Origin: Beroe forskalii
Taxonomy: Eukaryota; Ctenophora; Nuda; Beroida; Beroidae
Reading direction: 5' to 3'
DNA length: 64,000 nt
NCBI GenBank assembly: GCA_011033025.1
Contig: WFMF01000004.1
Span: 1,798,001 to 1,862,000 of the forward strand
Shown: piece by piece, positions 1 to 11,000 of the stretch
Position numbering within the stretch: position 1 is the stretch's first letter
Layout: every line of letters begins with the position of its first letter
The notes under the pieces: generated by a model
The model's input: only the letters and a program-made list of their open reading frames with translations
Told to the model about the DNA's origin: nothing
Databases searched by the model: none
Program-made: the position numbers and the translations under genes

Positions 1-108
1 CAGCTCACTATAAAGCCTCGTGATCTTAGCTATCTCCCCGTCATCAAAGACTGTGTGCTCGAATACACCCTCTAGATTTACTGTCTTTACGGACTGGCCA
101 TTTCCCAT
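1..108 (-). CDS. N-terminal exon of an EF-hand-like protein (CHP/tescalcin-like), partial
   Basis: Reading the minus strand from the ATG at 108 gives 36 open codons to the window edge. The protein begins MGNGQS, an N-myristoylation-type start, followed by a segment (LEGVFEHTVFDDGEIAKITR, then LYSEL) that resembles the first helix of tescalcin/CHP and calcineurin-B-like proteins, where a myristoylated N-terminus precedes EF-hands. No EF-hand loop lies inside the window, so the family call is inference from the N-terminus alone. A second ATG at 113 is in another frame and hits a stop quickly. The gene would be transcribed leftwards, away from RCC1L's promoter side. Confidence 0.45.
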   Translation of the reverse strand, partial: MGNGQSVKTVNLEGVFEHTVFDDGEIAKITRLYSEL

Positions 109-610
109 TGCATCCTGTTACTCTGTAACGGGCATTAATTGTACTAAATTAAAAGGTTAGGGACACATCATGTTCATGATATTTTGACAAAATTGCCGCT
201 CTATATCTTCTTGTCTAATACTAAGACATCAACTAAGACCTACTTGTGTAGGTTGTAGATAAGGAAATTTGGTGAGAGTTTACGGTTTCGTACTGTATGA
301 GCCATGATTACCATTTGGTCCGCTATAATTTAGCACGATACTCCACAAATTCAATAACATGAAACACTTGCTGACTTCCATTAATTAGGTATACTAAACA
401 CTTTTACAAGTTAATAATTTGAATATTACAGCTCCTTTAATGTATATTGTATTAAACTATTAAATATTATTAAAACAATACCAGTCTTTATGAAAAATTA
501 ACAGTCAAAAGAGTCAAAGTATAAAAGATCTCAAATCAGCTAGATTTATCTTTTCATAAGCTAAGAAGCTAAGATAGCTATCTGAAAAAGTTTTATATAA
601 TTTCTATCAT
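109..610. other. AT-rich intergenic stretch
   Basis: No convincing coding region, RNA gene or repeat seen. It must hold the 5' region of the EF-hand-like gene and the 3' UTR of RCC1L. Confidence 0.5.
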
Positions 611-1967
611 TCATTCATCCTCCTCCTCTCCTTCTATCATTCCCAGATTCGAAACTGATTTGATTGGCTCACTAGTTATGACACACGTCTTATTGGGACC
701 ACATACAACGTCTATCACACTGTTCTTCAGCTGAACCAAAACTTCTGGTTCATGAAGATCTTCGTCAGTTTCAGATACCAACTTATGATGCAGTCCTCTA
801 CCCCAACGTATAAGTTTATGATCAGATGTAATACCTACTGCGTGATCGAGGCTAGCTGTCACTGATATCACCTCGTGTGTGGTTGGAACAAGGTGTGGCA
901 AGCCAGGATTAGCCACTTCGTCTTCTGGAGGAATTCCTGTTCCAGGGCCAAACCCACAGCTGAGAAGTTGTCCTTTGTCTGATAAAAATATGGAGAAGCT
1001 TCCCCCTGCTGCAATGTCCACAATTGCGTGGCCTGACAAGTCTATTTCAGTGGGATAAACCATTTGCATTTCATCTGATTGGGATATCTGGTGATACTCG
1101 TTGTTACCCCACCCATACACCTTCCCATTGTCACACAAGACAAGAGTAGTGTCAGCAGAGGACGAAATTCTCCTGACAGAGTGAGGAATATTGACTTGAG
1201 TAAATGTGTCCAGAGTCCTAGTTGATCCACAACCAGTTTGTCCATCTGCTGCCCAGCCACAGGACAGTACATTCCCATCACTGGTTAGGAGGAACGAATT
1301 GTCCAAACCAACAGCAATGTTACGGATATCTGGGGATCATTCACATGAGGAACAAATATAATTAACCAAATGAATAAATAGAATGGAAAAAACTAAAGTA
1401 AAATTTTGATTAAATTAAATTCTATACTTTTTCCAAGATTTTGAAGAAAATGTTACAGATATCTGTCAACGACGAATTGAATGCAGTGAAAGGTAAAAGT
1501 TTTGTAGTCTCTCTTGGGTATCCCAGCTGTCCCATGTTATTACTGCCCCACCCTAACACCTTCCCCGACTCCGTCAAGGCAAGGGAATGAGCTCTACCGC
1601 TTTTCAACTGCACAATTCTCTCATCTATTCCCCATATTTTCTTATCAAATAACACATTTTCAGAAGAACTGCCTAACTGAAGGACTCTGTTCACTCCATG
1701 AGCGCAGATTTTAAACCCTGAAGCTTGCTTATAAGATCCAACTACGAAGCCATTGCCAATTGAGACTTTGTTGATAGCTTCACCTCTAAATAGTGGATAG
1801 AGAACTGGAACTGCCCGAGGCATTTCATTCGAGGGAGTAATATATGCATACCCATCACTGTCATTGCATGAAGTTGAGGATAATCTTGACAACCTTCCTA
1901 CAATATAGCGAACTTTCCTCATAACTTGGCATGTTAGCATCTCAAAGCCATAAATGTTAACAATCAT
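611..1967 (-). CDS. RCC1L: RCC1L (WBSCR16), mitochondrial RCC1-like protein, two coding exons
   Basis: Exons 1457-1967 and 611-1329 join across a 127-bp GT-AG intron and close a full frame. The family's RCC1-repeat signatures are visible: GRAHSLALTESGKVLGWGSN in exon 1, then SCGWAADGQTGCG and KVYGWGNNEYHQ in exon 2. The CGW-ADGQTG and GWGN-EY motifs are those of RCC1L rather than nuclear RCC1. RCC1L is a mitochondrial protein linked to mitoribosome assembly and a proposed exchange factor for OPA1. From M1 (1967) the product is 409 aa; the in-frame ATGs at 1940 or 1922 give an Arg-rich N-terminus with no acidic residues early on (MRKVRYIVGRLSRLSS), a better mitochondrial presequence, so I prefer 1940 (400 aa). 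The C-terminus ends in an acidic EGEEEDE tail. Confidence 0.85.
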
Positions 1968-2746
1968 TGTAAGATTTGAAAATTATAGTGTTCATAAAAC
2001 CTAAGGATAGCATCATTTTTGCATTTGATTTTGGAATTAATTGATCGAAAGATATTATAGGTATGAAGGTGCAAATGAAAAATGTGTAATTATAGACAAT
2101 AAATAATTTAGACAGGTCATATCAAGAAATCCTGCATAAGAAAATACTGTAAATCATTGATCGGTTCATAAGGTTACTGTGTGCTAAGAAAAATTATGAT
2201 CCAATAAGTAAATGAATATCGAATAAATCTATGATTAATTTGAAACGATGAAAAGATAAGAAAAAGATTGTACATAATAAGAAAATAAATACTGAAACCA
2301 AATACTGCATTACAGATTAAAAGAAAAGATAAAATATCAAAATACTGAATATTTTCTGATAAATTTCTCTCGTTGCGAAGAAAAAATTCAAGGTTATTGA
2401 AATCTCCTACATGATTATGTATGACAAAAATTGCCCCGCATGTCAACATTTGCAGACATCAGTAATTAAAGGCACCTTTCAATTCCATATTATAATCAAT
2501 GACTGTACAGGATGTGGTCAAGCATTGATTATGTCAGGACAATCATTTAGATTAGGAGGCAGTTGTTAAATGCTTAGGTAGTCAGTCGTTTTTGAATTTT
2601 TAACACAATTTATTAGTTTATTCGTCAGCTTTTGAACAAACTTCCAAGAATGCAATAATACTGAAGTAAAGAACCAGCCAAATATTCTCAACGAAGTTTT
2701 CACATTTTCATTTTCACAGAATGGTTCCTGGCTCTTTCTTCAACGC
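1968..2746. other. Intergenic, AT-rich
   Basis: Contains the RCC1L 5' side and the 3' UTR of the zinc-finger gene. A short AT-driven open frame on the minus strand (2174-2449) has low-complexity hydrophobic content and no family resemblance; I see no gene. Confidence 0.5.
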
Positions 2747-5218
2747 CTAATTATTTTGTTCTTCTGTATCAACATCGTCATCATATCTTTTGATTGTTCT
2801 TTTACATCTATGACGATTTAAACTAGTCTTAGATGCAAAAAATTGCTTGCAGGTATCACATTTAAAGTTGTACTTACTAGTAGATACCTGTCCATCTTTT
2901 TCATTTCCAGACTCGTGTGATGATGGTCCTTCAGAATCAGATTTATTAAAGCAAGGATGGGATTCATATTTCTTTTTGGATTTGAACTCATTGCCACAAT
3001 CCTCACACGGGTATTTTGTTTTGCTTCGTTTTTTCTTCTTGCTTTCTTCAGTACCAGTAGAAGTAGCTGTATCTCGTTGTTGCTTAATGGTTTCCACTTG
3101 TTGTTTAATTTCCTCTGGTGACTTCAACGAACCATCTTTATTGTAATGTCGTGCCTTGTGGGCTTTCATGCCTGTCTTTTGAGTGAACGCTATATCACAT
3201 ATGCTGCATTTAAATGGTTTTATATCAAGATGTATCCGCCGATGGCGCATCATTGTACCTTTTTGGGCAAATGTTCGATTACAAATGTCACACGCAGTTC
3301 TTTCTAATTTCTTATGAACTTGATTCACATGTCGTTTGAATTTGTCCTTATTAGTGAAGGAAGGTTTATGTTTACATAACTCACACGTAAACAGCTTTGG
3401 ATCAGGAGCTTTGTATGAATGTGAGCTAATATGTTTAAACATATTAAGACGGAGTTCATCTTCCTCTCCACAGAAAGGGCATTCACTGAGGTTTATATGA
3501 ACTGAGCTCCTATGCTGCTGCATTGAAGTCTCAGTCGCTCTAGTTACACCACAAATATCACAGACAAACTGAACAGCATCTTGTACTTTAGAATGAATAC
3601 GCCTACAATGCATTACAAGCATGGGTCTGGTATTGAAAATTTTGTTACAAAATGGGCACTTCCATTTAGTAATATGAGTTTCATATTCATGAACTGAAAG
3701 GAAAGTCATGTCACAATCAGAACATACCCAAGAACTTTTGAAATCTGGATGAAAGTTTTTCATATGTTCGGTGAATTTTGGGTTATCATGATGTTTTTCA
3801 TGACAGACTGGGCATTCATAAACCTTTGGTAGTAAATAGTCGTTCCTTTCATGGTCAGATCTTCTAGGAATTGTTCGGCATTCGTCATAATCGATACACT
3901 GTGAGAAACCAAATACCTGTTCTTCGTGATCTTTAAGCAGCCAATCTGTATGGAAATTTTTCCCACATCTTTTACAACTGATTCCAAATTCCTCAACAGT
4001 ATGATCTATACTCAAATGTTGCTTATACCTACTTTCATTAAGGAAATTTTCCTCACATATAGAGCATGTGAAAATGGGTTTTGAAACATTTTGACACTTG
4101 AAATTGGCATTTTCCAATCCTTTAGTTTGAGTTGGCTGCAGATGAACTTTAAAATCGCACTCAAGCAAAAAATTTTCCTTGCAGAACTTACATTTTAGAT
4201 AGTCAAACCTACCCATTTCCATGGGGTGATTGATATCAATAAACTTACAGCTATTCCCATGATCATTGAAGTGTTTTCTAAAACGTTTCTTTGACAAGAA
4301 GATCATTTCACAATGGGGGCATACAGCCATTGAAACATCCATCGTCAAGGCCTTTCCTTTGAGGGCATAATCCTTCTGTAAACTATGTCCATGACATAAC
4401 CCATTTTGTTGGTGTATTTCTAACCGTTTTTTATGAAAAAAATATGCTTTGCAGCCTGTACATTGAATATTATAGTCTTTTATTGGTATATCACTATGTT
4501 GTTTAATGTAATGCATTACTAATCTCATTGAATCACTGTATACAGCTTTATTCATGTCTGACCTGCTTCTCTCACACCACTGACAGATAAACAATCCCTC
4601 CTGATCTTTAGGAACTGGGAACTTTTGCCGAAATAACTCAGGAATTACAGCTTCAATCAGCATCACAGGTTCAAAATCATTAAATTTAGTTCTGGCAGCA
4701 GAATTGGGATCATGAACTTCCTGTTTAGTTGTTATATTGTTGGAATTATTCATAGGCTGCAAGTTATGTGATTTATTTACACTGTCGAATTTTGTGGCTT
4801 CATCTGATTTTTCTGGAGACACGAAAACTTTTGTTGCTGATGCGATATCGTCCATATGAAGTGGCATCAACTTTGGCTCATAAAAATGTTCTATTTCTAC
4901 TGCTACATTTGATTTAGAATCACTAGCATGGATCAGGACATCTGTAGATCCATCTTTAACAAAACTAGATTCAATTTTATCAGATGAATCATATATTTCT
5001 TCTTTCACCAATCTGTTGTGTGGCTTTTTGCAAAGACGTTTTAAGGGACTAGAATTAGCATGACATCCTATTTTGAATATACTATTTGACTTATGGTCTT
5101 TTTTATAGGAGTTTTTAAGAGATTTTGAGTTAACAATGGTTAGTTTTGCTTGGTCATTTTGGACTCCATCCTTTGATGATGCATTATCTGATTTCTTCTG
5201 TTTACTTCTCAGCTCCAT
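2747..5218 (-). CDS. C2H2 zinc-finger protein, single exon, 823 aa
   Basis: One uninterrupted frame from ATG 5218 to stop 2747. The first ~200 residues are Lys/Ser/Asp-rich and probably disordered. From about residue 210 to the end there are roughly 16 C2H2-type fingers (for example CDICNRTFAQKGTMMRHRRI and CSICDIAFTQKTGMKAHKAR). Most are spaced irregularly and only a few are joined by TGEKP-like linkers, so it is not a KRAB-type tandem array; several fingers lack a clean second His. A basic KKKKRSKTK stretch near residue 730 may be a nuclear localisation signal. Role inferred: sequence-specific DNA or RNA binding in the nucleus. No orthologue recognised. The start lies only about 215 bp from a foldback transposon on its upstream side. 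Confidence 0.8.
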   Translation of the reverse strand: MELRSKQKKSDNASSKDGVQNDQAKLTIVNSKSLKNSYKKDHKSNSIFKIGCHANSSPLKRLCKKPHNRLVKEEIYDSSDKIESSFVKDGSTDVLIHASDSKSNVAVEIEHFYEPKLMPLHMDDIASATKVFVSPEKSDEATKFDSVNKSHNLQPMNNSNNITTKQEVHDPNSAARTKFNDFEPVMLIEAVIPELFRQKFPVPKDQEGLFICQWCERSRSDMNKAVYSDSMRLVMHYIKQHSDIPIKDYNIQCTGCKAYFFHKKRLEIHQQNGLCHGHSLQKDYALKGKALTMDVSMAVCPHCEMIFLSKKRFRKHFNDHGNSCKFIDINHPMEMGRFDYLKCKFCKENFLLECDFKVHLQPTQTKGLENANFKCQNVSKPIFTCSICEENFLNESRYKQHLSIDHTVEEFGISCKRCGKNFHTDWLLKDHEEQVFGFSQCIDYDECRTIPRRSDHERNDYLLPKVYECPVCHEKHHDNPKFTEHMKNFHPDFKSSWVCSDCDMTFLSVHEYETHITKWKCPFCNKIFNTRPMLVMHCRRIHSKVQDAVQFVCDICGVTRATETSMQQHRSSVHINLSECPFCGEEDELRLNMFKHISSHSYKAPDPKLFTCELCKHKPSFTNKDKFKRHVNQVHKKLERTACDICNRTFAQKGTMMRHRRIHLDIKPFKCSICDIAFTQKTGMKAHKARHYNKDGSLKSPEEIKQQVETIKQQRDTATSTGTEESKKKKRSKTKYPCEDCGNEFKSKKKYESHPCFNKSDSEGPSSHESGNEKDGQVSTSKYNFKCDTCKQFFASKTSLNRHRCKRTIKRYDDDVDTEEQNN

Positions 5219-5426
5219 CTTTATATCTTTCCTTTTCGAAATGCCATCAATAATAACACTTTTAGTACCTAGGTATTAGCAAGATAAGTTGCATTGTAAT
5301 TCTACTAGTTATCAATAATAAAGAAATGAACAAAAAACCATTTGAAACTCTGAAACCAGTAGAATGATCCAAACCCACCCTGAAACTATCCAATCATAAC
5401 ATACCAATTTTCAAAAATTCACCTTC

Positions 5427-7060
5427 TTCCAACTGGGCATAGATCCGTTTGCCACTCTGTCCAGGCTCCAGTCTAATGCAGGTCTAGCGCCGGTTTAATG
5501 CAGGTCTAACGCCAGTCTAGTGCAGGTCTAATGCAGGTTTGGCGCCGGTTTTGTGCAGGTTTAGCGCCGGTTTAGCGCGGGGCCAGCGCCAGTGTAATGC
5601 AGGTCCTGTGCCACTCTAATGCAGGTCTAGCGCCGGTTTGGTGCAGGTCCAGCGCCGGTTGAGCGCGGGTACAGCGCTGGTGCAATGCAGGTCTAGCGCC
5701 GGTTTAATGCAGGTCTTGTGCCAGTCTAGTGCCACTCTAATGCAGGTCTAGCGCCGGTTTGGTGCAGGTCCAGCGCTGGTTTAGCGCGGGTGCAGTGCTG
5801 GTCCAATGCACCTCGGATGCTATCTCAATATTACTTATGCATTTTATACAGATTTGGCGCCGATTAAATTATGCAGGTTTGACGACGTTTCATGCATGTT
5901 TGGCGCTGTTTTAATGCAGGTGCAACGCCATTCCAATGCGGGTTTGGCGCCAGTTTCATGCAGGTTTAGCATGTTCAATTCTAGTTACCGGTGGTAACTA
6001 ACGTACTTCATCATTGTTACTGGTGGTAACTAACAAACGTTACCATGGTTATCGATGGTAACTTACGTACATTACCATGGTTATCTGTGGTAACTGACGA
6101 ACGTTACCATGGTTACCGGTGGTTACTAACGTACGTTACCATGGTTACCGACCTGGTAACGAATGTTGGTTACCATGGTTACCGATGGTAGCTAACGTAC
6201 GTTACCATGGTTACCGGTCGTAACTTAGGTGGGTTACCATGGTTACCGATGGTAACTAACGTGGGTTATCATGGTAAACGGTGGTCACTGGTCACTAACG
6301 TAGTAACGTATGTTACCATGGTTACCGATGGTAGCTAACGTACATTACCATGGTTACCGGTGGTAACTTAGGTGGGTTACCATGGTTACCGATGGTAACT
6401 AACGTGGGTTATCATGGTAAATGGTGGTCACTGGTCACGAACGTAGTAACGTACGTTACTATGGTTACCGATGGGAGCTAATGGACGTTACCATGGTTAC
6501 TGGTGATCCCTAACGGACGTTACCATGGCTAACGGTGGTAACTAACCTGCATTTGAATGGCGTTGCACCTGCATCAAAACAGCGCCAAACATGCATGAAA
6601 CGACGTCAAACGTGCATAATTCAATCGGCGCCAAATCTGTATAAAATGCATAAGTAATATTGAGATAGCATCTGAGGTGCATTGGACCAGCACTGCACCC
6701 GCGCTAAACCAGCGCTGGACCTGCACCAAACCGGCGCTAGACCTGCATTAGAGTGGCACTAGACTGGCACAAGACCTGCATTAAACCGGCGCTAGACCTG
6801 CATTGCACCAGCGCTGTACCCGCGCTCAACCGGCGCTGGACCTGCACCAAACCGGCGCTAGACCTGCATTAGAGTGGCACAGGACTGCATTACACTGGCG
6901 CTGGCCCCGCACTAAACCGGCGCTAAACCTGCACAAAACCGGCGCCAAACCTGCATTAGACCTGCACTAGACTGGCGTTAGACCTGCATTAAACCGGCGC
7001 TAGACCTGCATTAGACTGGCGCCTGGACAAAGTGGCAAACGGATCTATGCCCTTCCAACT
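5427..7060. mobile_element. Foldback (long inverted repeat) element with 8-bp target-site duplication
   Basis: The element runs 5435-7052 (1618 bp). It is flanked by TTCCAACT at 5427-5434 and again at 7053-7060, a perfect 8-bp duplication. The ends are perfect inverted repeats for 22 bp (GGGCATAGATCCGTTTGCCA..., right end ...TGGCAAACGGATCTATGCCC). Each arm is about 500 bp (5435-~5941 and ~6545-7052) and is itself built of ~20-bp units such as GCAGGTCTAGCGCCGGTTTA. There is no transposase frame. An 8-bp duplication suits a hAT- or P-type transposase acting in trans; the architecture is that of Drosophila FB-like foldbacks. Confidence 0.9.
5942..6544. repeat. Core of the foldback: ~30-bp tandem repeat made of NcoI-centred palindromes
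   Basis: Between the arms lies about 600 bp of imperfect ~30-bp repeats of the form GTTACCATGGTTACCGATGG followed by TAACTAACGTAC. Each unit contains the palindrome GGTTACCATGGTAACC or a near match, so the core is self-complementary at unit scale as well as within the larger hairpin. A block around 6180-6300 recurs at 6300-6430, indicating a higher-order duplication of about 125 bp. Confidence 0.85.
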
Positions 7061-8005
7061 TATTCATTTAATAAATCAACATGAAAGAAAAACCATCTGA
7101 AGCCAGCAACTAAAATTTGGATGAGCCTCAAATGAACTGAAACCACCTGAAAAGCTGCAACCAAGTAAATAAAAATTTTGGGTGGTTTCAGGACAATTTT
7201 GGGTCGTAATGTTGGCTGTGCTCTGAAAAAGGCATTTCAGATTGGTTTGACGGTTGGTCTGCTGTTTTAGGGCGGTCTTTGGTAATTCTTGGTTGTTCCA
7301 CCGTTATAAGTTTATAATTTATATGCCAAAATAATAATGTTTAAAAATAAAACTCCTTTAATGGCTTATGATAATGATTAATGATTATGATAAATAATAA
7401 CAACATTTGTTATTTGGTAATCAAATAACAAGTTCTCCTATATACCAACTGTGCTTAGTACTGAATAATTTAATAATACTGGAACAATAGTTGTACGTGC
7501 AAAATTTCGTCGCCCTATAAATTCACAAGCCTACAGCTATGAGGTAAAATTTGATTTAAGAAATTCAGATTCAAGGGGTATGGTAGATCATAAGTTTTCA
7601 AATGATTATATTATTTATAAATTTATAATGAGTACTGTAGATAAATTATAATCTGCAAGTAATTAATCATTCTCAATCAAATGACTTGGGTATGAAATGA
7701 TAAATTATACCACTTATCGGCAGGTATGTTGTCATATATTTGCACATTGCAAATAAGCCTCGAACCTTAAATTCTTAAAGATAAAAACTGCACCCTTTTG
7801 CTGACGTCATTTCATTTGACAATTTAATCAAGCGTTTACTTTTCTTATCTTATTAAAAAGCCAAAATGACCAAAAGACCAAGTGATGAATTTGACCAGGA
7901 TCCTTTGATTGTTCCTATACTGTAGGTACATATTCTCCTTCAATACTTTAATAAAGGTTAAAAATAAAATTAATTACAAAAGCAACACAAATTACAAAAA
8001 GAAAA
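7061..8005. other. Intergenic stretch 3' of INTS8
   Basis: AT-rich, with no recognised gene. Expected to contain the INTS8 3' UTR. Nothing repeat-like was recognised beyond short AT tracts. Confidence 0.4.
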
Positions 8006-11000
8006 TTATTCTCTGGAAATGAATTTAAAGAGGAGAGCCCTCAAGAAAAGAGATTTCTTGGTGAAGCATGTCCTCTTCTGGAGGACAGCGGAGTTGTTCT
8101 CGTTGATTTCAGGCTGACCCATTAGACCTATCACAAAGTCCCTGAGCACTGAAAAATTGAAACAGTTAATATAAAGGCATGGAGAATGGAGATATAGGTC
8201 ACTGTATTATCAATTTACTTCCTCAGGGACTTTCCTCTCTTTAATGTTATTATATCTTAATCAAATGGAACAGTGTCTGTTTTGTCTATATGGTCTGTTT
8301 TTGTTTTTTATGATTTGCGGACAGGACAAAACTGACAAATCACACTGAAAATTAATTGACGCTTTTAATTTCAAAATTTTAGGTACCTACTGTAATTCTG
8401 AACTTGAACCTTTGAAATAAAATACCGTTTATCTTGTCGCAAAAGTGTCAATCAAAAATTTCAAGAAACCTCGGTTTGAAATACATATATAATAAGTGGA
8501 TGCTATTGTGAGCCCTAATTTTGCCAATTTTGCACTTTCACAGCATCGACAATCAGATTTTCTGTACTTTTAACACCTAGCAGATAAAATGGACAACACA
8601 GAAAACGGAAGTGTTCTTTTGGCCGATTTGTCTGCTTTCGAAATTTCAAAAAGACGGAAAAGCAGTCAAAACGGACATGTAAGTTTTCGGAAAGCTGATA
8701 AATTGGATAAACGGACAGGCTGAGCTTAAGCTCAAACCCGCCCCCAACCCTACTTCACTTAGGTCCAATGAGGATGTGGTCGACAGTGGCCGACGTAGTG
8801 GATACAGGCTGTTGGATTAACAGGCACTAGCAGCTCCCGACTCGAAAGAACTCGGCAAGTCTCAGTCTCAACCCAGATCCACGATGGACTGGAGATTCTG
8901 AATCCAGACAAAAACTTACCAGGCTGAGCTCAGGCTCTATCCCCCCCCTCATAACCCTATCAGGTGCTCTCATTGTTGCAACAGTCAATGGAAGGACTCT
9001 CAGAGCTGACAAGAAAGGGAGACACAGAGCTACATTCATAGTCATCTACTATGGCTTTGCTGGTGTAGTATGCCGCTAGTATTATATAGTTGTTTGATCA
9101 CTTAAACTCTTCGTGATTCAACTTCAGACTTGACTCATTGCAGTATTTCTGAACTTAGGCAGATTATAGCACAAGTTTTTCTTACATCAGTTTTTACCCA
9201 GCTTGTAACCCCCTACTTAGCAGCTTGCGACACGATACAGGCTGAATGAAGTAGGATTTACTGACAAGGCGAGTTCCAGACAAAGTTCCCAAAGCAGGCA
9301 GTCAGTGAGATATACGCACCAGGCTGTTACTACAACAAGTGCTCATGGTGGCTTTAGCCCTTAGCAGATAGCTACTCCAAAAACCAGGAATAATAACCAG
9401 TCAAACCAGTTCGGGCTTCACAACTTTCCTGAGAGATCTAATCAAGTTCTCTTGAATCCTCTACACCAGTTGCAGTGAATCTTGATTCTCATCCAGCTTC
9501 TGCAACACCCCGAATCCTTATGCTACAGAAGTACAGAGCCTCTCCTATCCTCAATCCTTGCTACCCTATCCTACCATCTGGAACTTCACGTCACTTCTTC
9601 CCTGCTTATTCTCCAGGAGGACCAGGACTCATAATCCTGCACCCCGCATCGGTAGCTACATTCAAAGCTTCCTTCACCCCCAACCTCCTCGTCACCTTCC
9701 TGATGTGAGACATCACCATCTCCTGTTTCTGCTCCCGCTTTTGATTTTCCTGCGACAGTGTGAAGAGGACATCAGTGGATCATTCTACACTAGGATCACC
9801 CATCTTCTTTCAGAGAGGAGTATTCTTTCTTTTTATCCAGTATTCCATTTTTCCAGCGCTCATGAAGTTTTGATTAATTTTACGATCTCTTCTTCATGCA
9901 GGATCTATTGTACATGATCAGGCAAATGTTAATTGCTATTGTTCAGATCACTCAGATCAGACCCTACTATGAATAATATTATCATAGCTTTCTATCGTCA
10001 GGCAACTGTAACGAAATAGGAAACAGCTAAGGAAGATTCCAAAAGGTTTGCACTACCTCAGTCTACATCAACAGGATGCAGACCAAGATACTCTTGGACC
10101 AGCTTCTTTCTCAAAGAAAAGACTAGCTTTCCTGCGAAGGATCCACTGCTATTGGCAATGAGCCATGAGCCAGCCCGAATATCCAGGAAAATTTAACATT
10201 ACGCAGGAAGTCCCACACGGGAAAAGCATTTATCACTCTATCAGGCGGTTGATGATGCAAATTAGTGTGCTATCAGCTACATGGAGCAGCCGCAGGATGC
10301 TGATTGCTGTTGGCACAGACTTCAGACATCTAGATGCAACGCAGGACATGCAGAATGCAGATTCACCAGGAAGAGACCTATAGTATCTCGAGGTAGCGGG
10401 AGATATTCTTCTACCACTATCAGGAAATGTCCCCCAGCACCCTATAAGTTTGTCTGGCAATGAGGCTTTGTATCGAGCTTTCGCCACTTAGCAACTCCAA
10501 CATTTAGTTATGATTCCCACATACAGTATTTATTTAGCAGATAGTTTCTTAGTCAAATCGTCCTAGATTTCACAACACATTTCTCTACAGGACAGACAAT
10601 AGCTGCCTTAACCTCTCTGGTTAGGCTTCAACACTCAGTCCTAACTCCTAGTAACATCCCGGGGCACTTCTGTCTATGCCCTTTGCATTTAATGGCAGTC
10701 AGATAACACAACTTAGGAAAGTACAGACTTGTTTCTCAGAAGTTTTGACTGATGAATAACAACAGTATCTTCTTTGCACTTAGACTTCGAATCCTATTCC
10801 CAGTTCCCACTTAATAGATCATATCTCCAGGTCAAAACACTCCTAGTGTGCGAATCCTCTCAGGTACTACACCCTGCAGTTTGGTCTCTGTCTTCTCTTT
10901 TGGACTCGCTCCATAAGGGATTGCAAGCTGCAGGATGGCGACGATCGTCTAGGCTCCGGGAAGATCGTCGCAGCATATCATATTGGTAGTATTAATATTG

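Noticed and set aside
5806..5997. Open frame inside the foldback arm
   Set aside because: Made by the repeat units; its mirror in the other arm is equally open by chance.
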